Shown here piece by piece: positions 30,789 through 40,473 of a stretch of DNA of 64,000 bases. A model generated the notes under the pieces. That model had not been told where the DNA came from and did no database searches. It saw only the letters and a program-made list of their open reading frames with translations. The stretch is taken from assembly GCF_024529975.1 (NCBI RefSeq), contig NZ_AP024898.1:806001-870000 (forward strand), read 5' to 3'. The stretch is from Vibrio quintilis. GTDB lineage: Bacteria; Pseudomonadota; Gammaproteobacteria; Enterobacterales; Vibrionaceae. The position numbers and the translations under genes were made by a program. The first letter of the stretch is position 1. Every line of letters starts with the position of its first letter.

Positions 30789-31445
30789 TCAGGCTTTCAT
30801 CTTATACCCGACACCACGTAATGTTTCTATTTCTAATCCGGGTAATTTCTGCCGGAGTTGTAATACGTGCGTATCTACTGTTCGGGTCGTCGGAAAGTGA
30901 TTGTATCCCCAAACATGATCCAGCAATTCATCCCGGGTAAAGACACGTCCCAGATTACTGGCTAAGAATAACAATAAATCAAATTCTGTTCGTGTCAGCG
31001 TGATAAATTCACCTTTGTAATTCACTTCACGGGTTGCTTTATCGATAATAAGATCAGTTGTCGCAACTTTTGAGTCATCATTTTGCCCGTCCGGAGTCCG
31101 CAACTGGGCCCGGATTCTGGCAAACAGCTCAGCTTCAGCAAAAGGTTTCGTCAGATAATCATTTGCGCCGGAGTCTAATCCTGCCACTTTATCTTTCACT
31201 GTAACGAGTGCAGTTAGCAGAATCACCGGAATATCTTTCAGTTTTTTCCAGTCTTCCAGATGCTCAACGGAATCACCATCCGGCAGCTGTCTGTCCAGAA
31301 TGACTAAATCGGCCTGTTCCCAGGATGGTTTTACTTCTGCGATTGTTTCTGCATGTAAGCAGTTATACCCGGCTTGCTCCAGACTCACCAGCAACCCATC
31401 AGCTAAGTTTTTATCATCTTCAACTAGAAGTAACGTTTGTTTCAC
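30789..31445 (-). CDS. vxrB: OmpR-family response regulator VxrB (WigR)
   Basis: 218 residues from GTG 31445 (GGAG seven bases upstream). Receiver domain 1-115 with acidic pair E9/D10/D11, phospho-acceptor D51 and K near 101 (TKPF). Winged-helix output domain 125-218 (TRTEFDLLLFLASNLGRVFTRDELLD...RTVDTHVLQLRQKL). The frame opens further upstream, but those residues overlap the kinase gene. In V. cholerae VxrB controls type VI secretion, biofilm and cell-wall genes. It overlaps the 3' end of vxrA by 26 bases. Confidence 0.9.
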   Translation of the reverse strand: MKQTLLLVEDDKNLADGLLVSLEQAGYNCLHAETIAEVKPSWEQADLVILDRQLPDGDSVEHLEDWKKLKDIPVILLTALVTVKDKVAGLDSGANDYLTKPFAEAELFARIRAQLRTPDGQNDDSKVATTDLIIDKATREVNYKGEFITLTRTEFDLLLFLASNLGRVFTRDELLDHVWGYNHFPTTRTVDTHVLQLRQKLPGLEIETLRGVGYKMKA

Positions 31446-32865
31446 AAGGTATCTCCAAAATAAATGTTGTCGGGGGACCTGCCAGAGACATTTTGCCTCC
31501 CATTCTCCCGACCATAGATTCAACTATTGTTAAGCCAAGCCCTAAGCCACTTTTACTGACAAAAGGTTTGCGCAACTGGCGCCAGTGCTTTTGCGTCAAT
31601 TGACCTTGATCGATTACCTTAAATGTAACCATATGACCTGAAGTAATGACGTCCAGTTTGACCGGTGCAATGCCATACTTCATTGCATTCCGGAGTAAAT
31701 TATCAATACAGGTTCCCAACCAGTAGACATTCAGCTTTGCAGCAATATCCTGGTTGATCGAAAAAAATATTTCTGAATTAAATTCATCTTCAATTTTGAA
31801 CTCCAGCCATTCTTTTACTGAAGGTATCCAGTCAACTGCTAGCGGTTTGGAATCCGACTGCAGATAATCTTTACTGGCTTCGGCCAGTTGCCGTAACCGG
31901 CGGGAATCTTCACATAAACGCCTGAATTCATCGTAAACAGATTCAGGAAGCTGCTCAAACTCGCGGCGAAACCCTTCAACAGTCAATGATAAGCTGGCAA
32001 TTGGCGTCCGGAGTTCATGGGTCAGAATCTGCAGAACCAGCATCCGGCTTTTCAGCTCATGACGCTTACTATTCCACCGATAGATAAACCATCCAATCAC
32101 CATAAGGACATTAGCAACAACCAGTCCAACCAGCACAAAGCGTAAAAACTCAGATTGATCTTCTTTTTTCCAGCACAGGTTTCCCCGTCGTACAAAGCAG
32201 GTCGAGTCAGAATTCGCGTAGGTAAAGGTCAGGCCGGCAGATGTGGCATTCTCTTTCCATATATACCCGGGGAATACATAATACTTATCCCCTTTTCTCA
32301 GCCAGAGCTCATTCTGTTCAGTGAACATTGAGTCTCCGGAGATTAAAGACGTGACAGAGTCACGTTCCATCCGCTGCAAACGCCCCAGTAAGGTTTGCGG
32401 TGAAGCCTGTGGACGCTCCTGAATATGCATAAAAACTTTAAGTTCATTAAAAGATTCAGGGTGTTTCTTCACATACCGGGCGGCATAAGTTCCGCCACCA
32501 GGATGAATTAAAGAACTGCGGGCAAACCATCGAAAAGGTAACTTCGCACCATTACACATGGCTCTGATAAACACGAGCGGTTCTGTAACCAACGGACTCA
32601 GCGGAAAATTCCCGGTACAGTTCTCAGCCAGAAAATGGAGCTGTTGAATATCTTTCAACGGATATAAAGAGGTCTGAGGCAACATAGAGTCCGGTGTTAA
32701 CAGTTTTGTTGCATACTCTGATTCAATTTCCCGCAGATCATAAGACACTTCTGCATTTCCATATTTAAATAAAGAAATGAAATGGTTAATTCTTGTTGGC
32801 AGTGAATCAGCATGTGCATTAGCACTCACAAGGAAGACGAACAACATAAACTGTTTTAATATCAT
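31420..32865 (-). CDS. vxrA: sensor histidine kinase VxrA (WigK), DUF3404 sensor
   Basis: 481 residues. Signal peptide/TM1 at 1-19, a periplasmic DUF3404 sensor at 20-240, TM2 at 241-262, HisKA with THELRTP (His283), then an ATPase domain with N box NLLRNAMKYG and G box SGLGLGL. It senses cell-wall damage in V. cholerae and phosphorylates VxrB. It is the first gene of the vxr operon. Confidence 0.92.
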   Translation of the reverse strand: MILKQFMLFVFLVSANAHADSLPTRINHFISLFKYGNAEVSYDLREIESEYATKLLTPDSMLPQTSLYPLKDIQQLHFLAENCTGNFPLSPLVTEPLVFIRAMCNGAKLPFRWFARSSLIHPGGGTYAARYVKKHPESFNELKVFMHIQERPQASPQTLLGRLQRMERDSVTSLISGDSMFTEQNELWLRKGDKYYVFPGYIWKENATSAGLTFTYANSDSTCFVRRGNLCWKKEDQSEFLRFVLVGLVVANVLMVIGWFIYRWNSKRHELKSRMLVLQILTHELRTPIASLSLTVEGFRREFEQLPESVYDEFRRLCEDSRRLRQLAEASKDYLQSDSKPLAVDWIPSVKEWLEFKIEDEFNSEIFFSINQDIAAKLNVYWLGTCIDNLLRNAMKYGIAPVKLDVITSGHMVTFKVIDQGQLTQKHWRQLRKPFVSKSGLGLGLTIVESMVGRMGGKMSLAGPPTTFILEIPCETNVTSS

Positions 32866-32973
32866 TATTCTGTAGGGCTTTATGTTTGCATTTAAGTTCT
32901 ATGACTAAGTTAACATTATGACAAAAATGTCTTTGTGCATGTTATGCCGGTGTCAATAATGGAACCCATCACT

Positions 32974-33004
32974 AAAAAGCCAGCAATTTATAACTGCTGG
33001 CTTT
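32974..33004 (-). terminator. pntAB terminator
   Basis: GCCAGCA/TGCTGGC hairpin followed by TTTTT on the minus strand, 30 bases after pntB. Confidence 0.8.
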
Positions 33005-33033
33005 GAGTTGATAGTTGCTTATGAATCAGTGAT

Positions 33034-34410
33034 TCATAGGAATTTCGCGATTGAATCTACGCTATCTTTTGCATCTCCAAACAGCATCTGGGTATTTTCT
33101 TTGAAGAACAATGGATTTTGTACGCCCGCATAACCAGTATTCATTGAGCGCTTAAATACAATCACATGTTTGGCGTGCCACACTTCAAGTACCGGCATGC
33201 CCGCTATCGGACTGTTTGGATCTTCAAGTGCTGCCGGGTTCACTGTATCGTTGGCGCCAATCACAAGTACGGTATCGGTTTCAGTAAAGTCCTCATTAAT
33301 TTCATCCATTTCAAGGACAATCTCATAAGGTACTTTTGCTTCAGCCAGAAGGACATTCATATGACCAGGCAACCGGCCAGCAACCGGATGGATACCAAAC
33401 CGAACCTCCACGCCCATAGCCCGAAGCTTTTCAGTGATCTCATTCACCGGATATTGTGCTTGCGCAACAGCCATTCCATATCCCGGAGTAATGATGACTG
33501 ACTTTGAATTCTTCAGTAAGTCAGCAACATCCTCAGCAAATGTTTCGCGATACTCTCCTTGCTCGTCCCCATCTGAAATCACGATTTCCTGCCCAAAACC
33601 GCCGGCAATTACACTGATAAAAGAGCGGTTCATTGCCTTACACATAATATATGAAAGAATCGCACCTGAAGAACCGACTAACGCACCCGTCACGATCAAC
33701 AAGTCATTTGCCAGCATAAAACCAGCTGCGGCTGCCGCCCAACCTGAATAAGAGTTCAGCATAGACACCACAACCGGCATATCTGCACCACCAATCGACG
33801 CAACCAGATGATAACCGAATACAAAAGCAATCAAAGTCATGATCAGCAGAGCGAAGGCACTGCCATCAACCTGAACGAAATAAATCAGTAATAACGCAGA
33901 AATCACCACTGCCGCAAGGTTCCACTTGTGTTTATGCGGAATGTTCAGCGGAGACGATGAAATGACGCCGCGAAGCTTACCAAAAGCAACGATTGAACCG
34001 GTGAAAGTCACCGCACCGATAAAGACACCCAGGAAGATTTCGACCAGATGAATCACATGCTCAGCATGCGTTGCAACTTCCGGCGAATCAAGATAGCTAT
34101 TGAATCCGACCAATACTGCAGCCATCCCCACAAAGCTATGAAGAATCGCAACCAGCTCAGGCATTTGGGTCATTTCTACTTTCTTCGCATAGTAGATACC
34201 AATGCTGGCACCGATCGCCATCGCAACAATAATCCAGCCGAGGCCGGAAGTGTCCGGGGCAAAAATGGTGGCAATCAGGGCAATCGTCATCCCGGCGATA
34301 CCGTAATAATTCCCTGATTTCGCAGTCTCCTGTTTCGATAAACCAGCCAGACTCATAATAAAGAATAAAGCAGCAACAATGTACGCTGCCTGTACTAATC
34401 CTGCAGACAT
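33034..34410 (-). CDS. pntB: NAD(P) transhydrogenase subunit beta
   Basis: 458 residues, normal for PntB. About eight TM helices in the first 260 residues, then the soluble NADP-binding domain III with [43 protein letters not shown] and the terminal MNTGYAGV. With PntA it couples proton flow across the inner membrane to hydride transfer from NADH to NADP. It lies 11 bases after pntA. Confidence 0.97.
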   Translation of the reverse strand: MSAGLVQAAYIVAALFFIMSLAGLSKQETAKSGNYYGIAGMTIALIATIFAPDTSGLGWIIVAMAIGASIGIYYAKKVEMTQMPELVAILHSFVGMAAVLVGFNSYLDSPEVATHAEHVIHLVEIFLGVFIGAVTFTGSIVAFGKLRGVISSSPLNIPHKHKWNLAAVVISALLLIYFVQVDGSAFALLIMTLIAFVFGYHLVASIGGADMPVVVSMLNSYSGWAAAAAGFMLANDLLIVTGALVGSSGAILSYIMCKAMNRSFISVIAGGFGQEIVISDGDEQGEYRETFAEDVADLLKNSKSVIITPGYGMAVAQAQYPVNEITEKLRAMGVEVRFGIHPVAGRLPGHMNVLLAEAKVPYEIVLEMDEINEDFTETDTVLVIGANDTVNPAALEDPNSPIAGMPVLEVWHAKHVIVFKRSMNTGYAGVQNPLFFKENTQMLFGDAKDSVDSIAKFL

Positions 34411-34421
34411 TCTGTCACTCC

Positions 34422-35957
34422 TTAACTTTTACGGAACATTTCAAGCATACGCTTGGTCACAGTGAAACCACCAAAAATATTAATGCTGGCAATCAGCACA
34501 GCAATAAAAGAAAGAAAACTCACGAAACCATGGCCCTGACCGATCTGAAGTAATGCACCGGTAATAATGATTCCGGAAATCGCATTCGTCACTGACATCA
34601 GCGGGGTATGCAGCGCATGAGTCACATTCCATACCACGTAATAACCCACAACACAGGCAAGGACAAAAACAGTAAAGTGGCTCAGAAAAGCTGCCGGAGC
34701 GACAGAAGCGATCCAGGCAAAAACACCGACACCAACAGCAACGCCGATAATTTTCTTCGTAGCTGAAACCGGTTTCTCTTCTTGCGGAACTTTAGGCTGC
34801 ACAGGTTCAGTTTTTGCATGAGGCTGGGCTGAAACCTGAATTGGTGGCGCCGGCCATGTCACTTCACCTTCTTTGATCACCGTGACACCGCGCTGAACAA
34901 CATCTTCAAAATCAATATTGATTAGGCCATCTTTCTCTTTACACAATAACTTCAACAAATTAACCAAATTTGTTGCATATAATTGAGAAGACTGCGTTGG
35001 CAGGCGGCCAACCATGTCGGTATAACCGATAATTTTGACCCCGTTATCAGTTGTAACCACTTTATCTGCGATTGTATATTCGCAATTACCACCATTTGCG
35101 GCAGCCAAATCAACGATGACACTACCGGGTTTCATACTGTCGACCATTTCTTTGGTGATCAGCTTTGGTGCGGGCTTCCCGGGAATTAACGCCGTTGTAA
35201 TCACGATATCGACATCTTTTGCCTGTTCTGCATAAAGTTCAGCCGCTTTCTGATTAAAATCATCGGACATCTCTTTCGCATAACCGTCGCCAGATCCTGA
35301 GGTTTCCTGAAAATCAAGTTCAAGAAAATCAGCCCCCATTGACTGAACCTGCTCTTTCACTTCAGGACGAACATCAAATGCGCGAACAATTGCACCAAGA
35401 CTTCCGGCAGCACCAATCGCAGCCAGACCCGCGACGCCAGCACCAGCAACAAACACTTTTGCGGGCGGAACCTTACCGGCTGCGGTAATTTGTCCGGTAA
35501 AGAAGCGGCCAAATTCGTGAGCGGCTTCAACCACCGCACGGTATCCGGCAATATTAGCCATAGAAGAAAGCGCATCCAGTGCCTGAGCCCGGGAAATTCT
35601 TGGCACAGAATCCATCGCCAGGACATTAATTTTTTTCACTGATAAGGCTTCCAGCAACTCAGGGTTCTGCGCCGGCCAGATAAAACTGATAAGCGTTGTT
35701 CCCTCTTTAATGAGTTCAATTTCTTCTGGCGTTGGGGCATTCACCTTAAGAATAATATCAGCATCCCAAATATCATTTGACGATACAATTGCTGCTCCGG
35801 CCTGTTGAAAAGCTTCGTCATCAAAGCTTGCCTTTTCACCAGCATGAGATTCAACCACGACATCAAAGCCTAGTTTTAATAACTGCTTCACCGAACCCGG
35901 TGAAGCTGCAACCCGCGTCTCTCCCGGGAGTCGCTCAGTAGGTACACCAATCTGCAT
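34422..35957 (-). CDS. pntA: NAD(P) transhydrogenase subunit alpha
   Basis: 511 residues. NAD-binding domain I at 1-380 ([45 protein letters not shown], mobile loop [14 protein letters not shown]). A Pro/Lys-rich linker follows at 380-400, then four TM helices. Fused single-chain alpha subunit, as in E. coli. Confidence 0.97.
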   Translation of the reverse strand: MQIGVPTERLPGETRVAASPGSVKQLLKLGFDVVVESHAGEKASFDDEAFQQAGAAIVSSNDIWDADIILKVNAPTPEEIELIKEGTTLISFIWPAQNPELLEALSVKKINVLAMDSVPRISRAQALDALSSMANIAGYRAVVEAAHEFGRFFTGQITAAGKVPPAKVFVAGAGVAGLAAIGAAGSLGAIVRAFDVRPEVKEQVQSMGADFLELDFQETSGSGDGYAKEMSDDFNQKAAELYAEQAKDVDIVITTALIPGKPAPKLITKEMVDSMKPGSVIVDLAAANGGNCEYTIADKVVTTDNGVKIIGYTDMVGRLPTQSSQLYATNLVNLLKLLCKEKDGLINIDFEDVVQRGVTVIKEGEVTWPAPPIQVSAQPHAKTEPVQPKVPQEEKPVSATKKIIGVAVGVGVFAWIASVAPAAFLSHFTVFVLACVVGYYVVWNVTHALHTPLMSVTNAISGIIITGALLQIGQGHGFVSFLSFIAVLIASINIFGGFTVTKRMLEMFRKS

Positions 35958-36301
35958 ATGTTTATTCCTTTACTATTTGCAATTCTTATATTCTTTTTTA
36001 ATCTAAGAGGTTATTTAACACCAATCAATTTGTAATAACACTCCGACAACATTATTACATATAGCGCATGGTTATAATCCATCTCAGTCAACAATTCTTC
36101 ATATCAATCTCTAAATAAGCAACGATATCCACAACAATGCATAAGATTGATTAGATTTTTATTTCAACCGGAATTATTTTGCAATAGTGTTTGTTAATAG
36201 CAGAAGGTGTTTTTGCTAACAGAGAGTTTTTTGATAACAGAGAGCTTTTTGATAATAGAAAGCTTTGTTGCAATATCCATCAGGACTAACATCATCAGCA
36301 T
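35958..36301. other. upstream region of pntA with 18-bp tandem repeat
   Basis: Contains the pntAB promoter region and, at about 36214-36267, three tandem 18-bp units (TAACAGAGAGTTTTTTGA and variants). No gene seen. Confidence 0.5.
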
Positions 36302-36332
36302 AAAAAAACCACAAGCCCGACACTTGTGGTTT
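36302..36332 (-). terminator. terminator of the comFB-hlyU pair
   Basis: AAACCACAAG/CTTGTGGTTT hairpin with a run of T on the minus strand, about 30 bases after the last gene. Confidence 0.8.
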
Positions 36333-36363
36333 GCAAACAGTCTTTTCATTGATCACAAATCAT

Positions 36364-36642
36364 TTATTGAAAGATTTTTTCTCCCATTTGATCAATCAAC
36401 ATCTTTGCTTTGGCGACCATCAGTTCGTCTGCATCACCACGGTTAATTAACACATCCGAACGGATAAAACGATGCTCACGGGTGTCTCCCTCTTTTTCCA
36501 GCAAAATACGTCCGGCAATTCTGTATTGTCCATTTTCAGCAATTGCTTCCGGATAAATTGAGAAACCTTTATACTCTACAGATTCAACAGCAACCGCAAC
36601 GTCCTCTGTCTTCTTTCCAAACAGCCGAGATAAAAAACCCAC
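36364..36642 (-). CDS. HlyU-family (PF10115-type) protein, 92 aa
   Basis: Short N-terminus (MGFLSRLFGKK) then a compact beta-rich domain (VESVEYKGFSIYPEAIAENGQYRIAGRI, HRFIRSDVL, DADELMVAKAKMLIDQ) characteristic of the family annotated as HlyU transcriptional regulator. This family is not the ArsR-type HlyU of V. cholerae, so the database name may mislead. It starts immediately after the ComFB-family gene and shares its terminator. Confidence 0.85.
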   Translation of the reverse strand: MGFLSRLFGKKTEDVAVAVESVEYKGFSIYPEAIAENGQYRIAGRILLEKEGDTREHRFIRSDVLINRGDADELMVAKAKMLIDQMGEKIFQ

Positions 36643-37023
36643 TTATTTTTTCTCCTCATGATGGCCTCTGATTGGCCGCTCATACCATTCAAGTTCCAGT
36701 GCATCATTATAATGGGCACTTGAAATCACAACGGGAATCTCTCCCGTTTTATCACGATTTTTACGCCGATCATTTTGGATCATCCGCTCAGCAGCTTCAA
36801 CTGCATCTTTTGCATATGTTTTTAACTGCACCAGACGGCTTTCAGAAATTGCAGATAAAAAGTCAACATCATAGCGAATGTAAACAGGCCTGATTTGACT
36901 CAGGGATAAACATGCCAGATCGGCCAGTTGTTCATGATCATAATGACTGGTGTAATATTCGGACGCTAAACACTGACCAACCAACGTTTCCATGTAGTTA
37001 TGAACTTCAACATTAATTTGCAT
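36643..37023 (-). CDS. ComFB-family protein, 126 aa
   Basis: All-helical ComFB domain (VHNYMETLVGQCLASEY..., LADLACLSLSQIRPVYIRYDVDFL). The PxYIRYDVD pattern is conserved in the family. ComFB-domain proteins have been reported to bind cyclic dinucleotides, and a diguanylate cyclase is encoded 0.5 kb away, which makes a signalling link attractive but unproven. I use the ATG at 37023 (GAGG nine bases upstream); the ATG at 37038 overlaps that ribosome binding site. Confidence 0.82.
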   Translation of the reverse strand: MQINVEVHNYMETLVGQCLASEYYTSHYDHEQLADLACLSLSQIRPVYIRYDVDFLSAISESRLVQLKTYAKDAVEAAERMIQNDRRKNRDKTGEIPVVISSAHYNDALELEWYERPIRGHHEEKK

Positions 37024-37278
37024 GATGTCAATCCTCATTCATTACGGGCTTGCTGATACAGCGCATCAATGAAACCAAAAGTCTTTTCACATTTAAGACA
37101 AGCATAGTTCATTTAAAACAACATGAGATACGTAACATATCAATTGTTGATCAGCCTCAGATGCCACAGCATATCTACCCGGAGCACGGGTCTCTCAATA
37201 GATACAAGGAAACCTTTAATGATAAAAAAATTGTTTTTCAAGTCTGATTAGCCGCAGAATCTTTTCTGCAACAGCTTT

Positions 37279-37323
37279 ATACCCAAGCAACCTGAAGATG
37301 CAGGATTCAGGTTGTTTGGGTAT
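37279..37323. repeat. inverted-repeat element, minimal form (45 bp)
   Basis: ATACCCAAGCAACCTGAA paired with TTCAGGTTGTTTGGGTAT (one mismatch) around GATGCAGGA. It is the smallest member of a family also present at 44625, 45478 and 61912, and a half copy at 44946. Confidence 0.85.
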
Positions 37324-37528
37324 ATAACATTCCTGTGGCATTGTCAGTAGAATATAAACAGAGAAAAATCAGCTATAGTTATTTTGAACACTTTATGCAT
37401 ACGAGGTAATAGGATGAATTCATCGTAGGAAAAATTCATTGAACATGTTGATTTACTTAACCTTCCAAACATACTAGGATATGTCTGTTTTCAGCCTTTA
37501 TTTCATTTTTTGACGAAACAATCATCAT

Positions 37529-38779
37529 ATGTCTCCGATGCAAATCAATTCCCCATGGTTTCGCCTCATTACTCCGGTTGTGGTGGTTCTCGCTGTATGG
37601 GTTGGTATTGAGAAAAGATTTTTACTACTGCCGTTCCATGACTCAGTTCTGGTGAACCTGCCTTACGTGCTGTTTGCGGTTTCCGTAATCATTGCACAAA
37701 TATTTAAGCAGAGCCGGATGGGTATGCTCGCGGTTTCGCAGCTGCTTTGTTACGCTATCATTCAGTTTCGCCTGCAGGTTCCTCTTTCAATCGGATCGGC
37801 AAAGCTGGAATTATCGCTATTAAGCTTTCTGTTTCCGGTCACATGCATGCTGAATTACGCATTTCGTAATGCCGCGGTTCTGACCAAAAATTTCCTCTTG
37901 TATATTCTGATTCTGGTGTTGTTTTTTGCGTGGGCAGTGCTGATTATCAATCACACATCGCAAGGTGGATTTGATGATATTTCGTCAGGTCTGCTGGCGT
38001 CAGTGCCACAATTTTCCAGACTTCCTTTTGTGATTGTTCTGTATCTGTTCGCCATTACAGGGATCACCGCGATATTACTACTGAATAAGAATAAAGCATT
38101 AGATGCGATTACCTACACGTCGATTCTGTTGAATGCCAATATTTTTATCTTTTTCCATGTCCCTTCTATTTCAACCTTGCTTGCGTCAGTTTCCGGCGTA
38201 TTTCTGATTCTGTATCTCATCTCTGCGGGTCAGGAAATGGCATTTAATGATCGTTTGACCAGTCTTCCGGCACGAAGAGCACTTGAATTTGACATGAGAC
38301 ATTTAGGCCGCCATTTTGCAATCGCGATGCTGGATGTCGATCACTTTAAAAAGTTCAATGACACTTATGGTCACGATACCGGTGATGATGTATTAAAACT
38401 TGTCGCAAGTCGTATGCTTCATGTAAAAGGCCGGGCAAAAGCCTATCGTTATGGTGGTGAAGAATTTACGATTATTTTTAAAGGCAAGGATGCAGAAGAA
38501 GCCTATAAGTATCTTGATATCCTGCGTCAGGATATTCAGGATTACAAAATGAGTATCCGCGATTCGTCAGGCCGACCTGAAAATAGTAAACAGGGCTTAT
38601 TAAAACGCCGGAACAGTGATAAAAAGCCGAAACCGGATAAAACCGTTAACGTCACGATCAGCATCGGGGTTAGTGACAGCAACTCAAGCAAAGTACCTGA
38701 TGAAATCCTGAAACTGGCTGATCAAGCGTTGTATAAAGCGAAAAAGGCCGGACGGAACAGAGTCAAAATTGTTAAGTAA
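37529..38779 (+). CDS. membrane diguanylate cyclase
   Basis: 416 residues. About eight TM helices at 15-230, then a GGDEF domain with LDVDHFKKFNDTYGHDTGDDVL and the active motif GGEEF at 309-313. The GGEEF variant is usually active. The inhibitory I-site (RxxD) upstream is absent (RAKA instead), so product inhibition is probably lost. A basic, serine/lysine-rich insertion (about 345-370) interrupts the domain before VNVTISIGVSD. It makes c-di-GMP at the membrane. Monocistronic. Confidence 0.93.
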   Translation: MSPMQINSPWFRLITPVVVVLAVWVGIEKRFLLLPFHDSVLVNLPYVLFAVSVIIAQIFKQSRMGMLAVSQLLCYAIIQFRLQVPLSIGSAKLELSLLSFLFPVTCMLNYAFRNAAVLTKNFLLYILILVLFFAWAVLIINHTSQGGFDDISSGLLASVPQFSRLPFVIVLYLFAITGITAILLLNKNKALDAITYTSILLNANIFIFFHVPSISTLLASVSGVFLILYLISAGQEMAFNDRLTSLPARRALEFDMRHLGRHFAIAMLDVDHFKKFNDTYGHDTGDDVLKLVASRMLHVKGRAKAYRYGGEEFTIIFKGKDAEEAYKYLDILRQDIQDYKMSIRDSSGRPENSKQGLLKRRNSDKKPKPDKTVNVTISIGVSDSNSSKVPDEILKLADQALYKAKKAGRNRVKIVK

Positions 38780-38975
38780 CCTCATTCTCCGGGATAAGGT
38801 GTCATCATCAGGCATTTCACTGTTACACATTTCTGCAATACTCTGGTTATAAAAACTGTTGATGTCCTGTGTGGCATCAACAGCGGAACAGCATTTAAAA
38901 TGCCAGCCTCCATGAATAATCACACAACAAATAATTGTTACCTGAAAGGAATATTTCAATGATATGAAATTAATC

Positions 38976-38982
38976 TTTTAAC
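38976..38982. repeat. left target-site duplication of the IS481 insertion
   Basis: TTTTAAC; the matching copy is at 40185-40191. Confidence 0.75.
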
Positions 38983-40184
38983 TGTACTAGCTCAGACCTG
39001 ATCTGACAGTTACCCATTTTTTCGGTGCTTTCGTCAGATTAGATTTGAGCTAAATTCTTTTCTGCCCAAATCTTTTTTCCATCCAATAATGTCTCTATCG
39101 GTGTCCGCCCACAGCAGACTTTTCCCTGATGAGTTCGAACATTGTTGTAATAATCCAGCCATTCGTCCAGATCTTTTTGCAACTCTTCTAATGAACTGTA
39201 GAGCTTTTTCCTGAACGTGACCTGATAAAATTCATTGAGAATCGTTTTGTGGAAACGCTCGCAGATACCGTTTGTCTGAGGATGTCTGGCTTTTGTTTTT
39301 GTATGGTCGATATCATTGATAGCCAGATACAGCTGATAATCGTGCTGCTCCACTTTGCCACAGTACTCTGTGCCTCTGTCCGTCAAAATCCTCAGCAGCG
39401 GAAGCTGATGGGCTTCAAAGAACGGTAAGACACGATCGTTGAGTAAATCAGCCGATGTGATCGGTGTTTTTGTGGTATAAAGTTTTGCGAAAGCCACTTT
39501 GCTGTGAGTATCGACAAAGGTCTGCTGGTAAATCCGGCCAACACCCTTGAGATTACCGACGTAGAATGTGTCCTGTGACCCCAGGTAGCCGGGATGATGC
39601 GTCTCGATTTCACCACACACTTCATCATCCTGTTTCTTTTTCTCCAGCGCTGCAACCTGCTCTTCACTTAAAATGATTCCTTCACTGGCGACTTTGGCTT
39701 CTAAAGCGGCCAACCGTTTTTTGAAATTCTCCAGATTATTCCGTAGCCAGATCGACCGGACACCACTGCCGGAAACAAAGATTCCTTTCTTACGGAGTTC
39801 ATTGCTGGTACGCGCCTGACCATGAGCTGGAAATTCGATGGCGTAACTGACGACAGCCTTTTCTGTAGATTCATCAACCCGGTTCTTAATATTGGGTGCT
39901 CTGCGGGACTGATTCACTAAGGAATCAATTCCGCCTTGCTCGACAAGCTCCTGATAGCGATAGAACGTGTCCCTGGATACGCCCATAATCTTACATGCCT
40001 TGGAAACATTGCCTAATTCTTCCGCCAGATTTAATAAACCCGCTTTGTGTTTGATAATGGGATTGTTAGTATGAAGCATGAGAGTTACCTCTTTTTTGTT
40101 TGATTAAAGATTCAGCACCTTTATCAAAACGGGTAACTCTCAACTTTTCAAGAAGATGTGTCAGATTAGGTTGTGACTAATTCA
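38983..40184 (-). mobile_element. IS481-family insertion sequence (1,202 bp)
   Basis: Bounded by imperfect 26-bp inverted repeats at 38983-39008 and 40159-40184, whose inner ends read ATCTGACA and TGTCAGAT. Flanked by the 7-bp duplication TTTTAAC. It contains one intact transposase gene, so it is probably still mobile and a recent arrival. Confidence 0.88.
39039..40079 (-). CDS. IS481-family transposase
   Basis: 346 residues. N-terminal HTH (GNVSKACKIMGVSRDTFYRYQELVEQGG) and a DDE integrase core: FVDTHSKVAF, LTDRGTEYCG and NGICERFHKTILNEFY carry the catalytic Asp, Asp and Glu. The end (DEWLDYYNNVRTHQGKVCCGRTPIETL) is typical of the family. The frame is intact. Confidence 0.93.
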   Translation of the reverse strand: MLHTNNPIIKHKAGLLNLAEELGNVSKACKIMGVSRDTFYRYQELVEQGGIDSLVNQSRRAPNIKNRVDESTEKAVVSYAIEFPAHGQARTSNELRKKGIFVSGSGVRSIWLRNNLENFKKRLAALEAKVASEGIILSEEQVAALEKKKQDDEVCGEIETHHPGYLGSQDTFYVGNLKGVGRIYQQTFVDTHSKVAFAKLYTTKTPITSADLLNDRVLPFFEAHQLPLLRILTDRGTEYCGKVEQHDYQLYLAINDIDHTKTKARHPQTNGICERFHKTILNEFYQVTFRKKLYSSLEELQKDLDEWLDYYNNVRTHQGKVCCGRTPIETLLDGKKIWAEKNLAQI

Positions 40185-40250
40185 TTTTAACAGTTGATTT
40201 TATATTATCCTTTTCATCCCTATTAAAATAAATTTAATTTTTGAGACTTT

Positions 40251-40284
40251 CTATTTCCTATTTCCTATTTCCTATTTCCTATTT
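40251..40284 (+). repeat. heptanucleotide tandem repeat upstream of aspA
   Basis: CTATTTC repeated 4.9 times, about 190 bases before the aspA start. It could vary in number by slippage and alter promoter spacing. Confidence 0.85.
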
Positions 40285-40473
40285 TAAATCATCATAAAAC
40301 TTAATCACTCCGGTCAAACAACAGAAATCAAACAAACCGATATGAAAAGCAATACCCAGCCCTCTATCTTCTATGCAATAAATGCATTGTCTCTGTATTT
40401 AAAGCATTTCACTTTCTGAACTAAAAATAACATCTTGGAAGGGAATGAATAATAATCAAAAAGGTAGCCTCCT

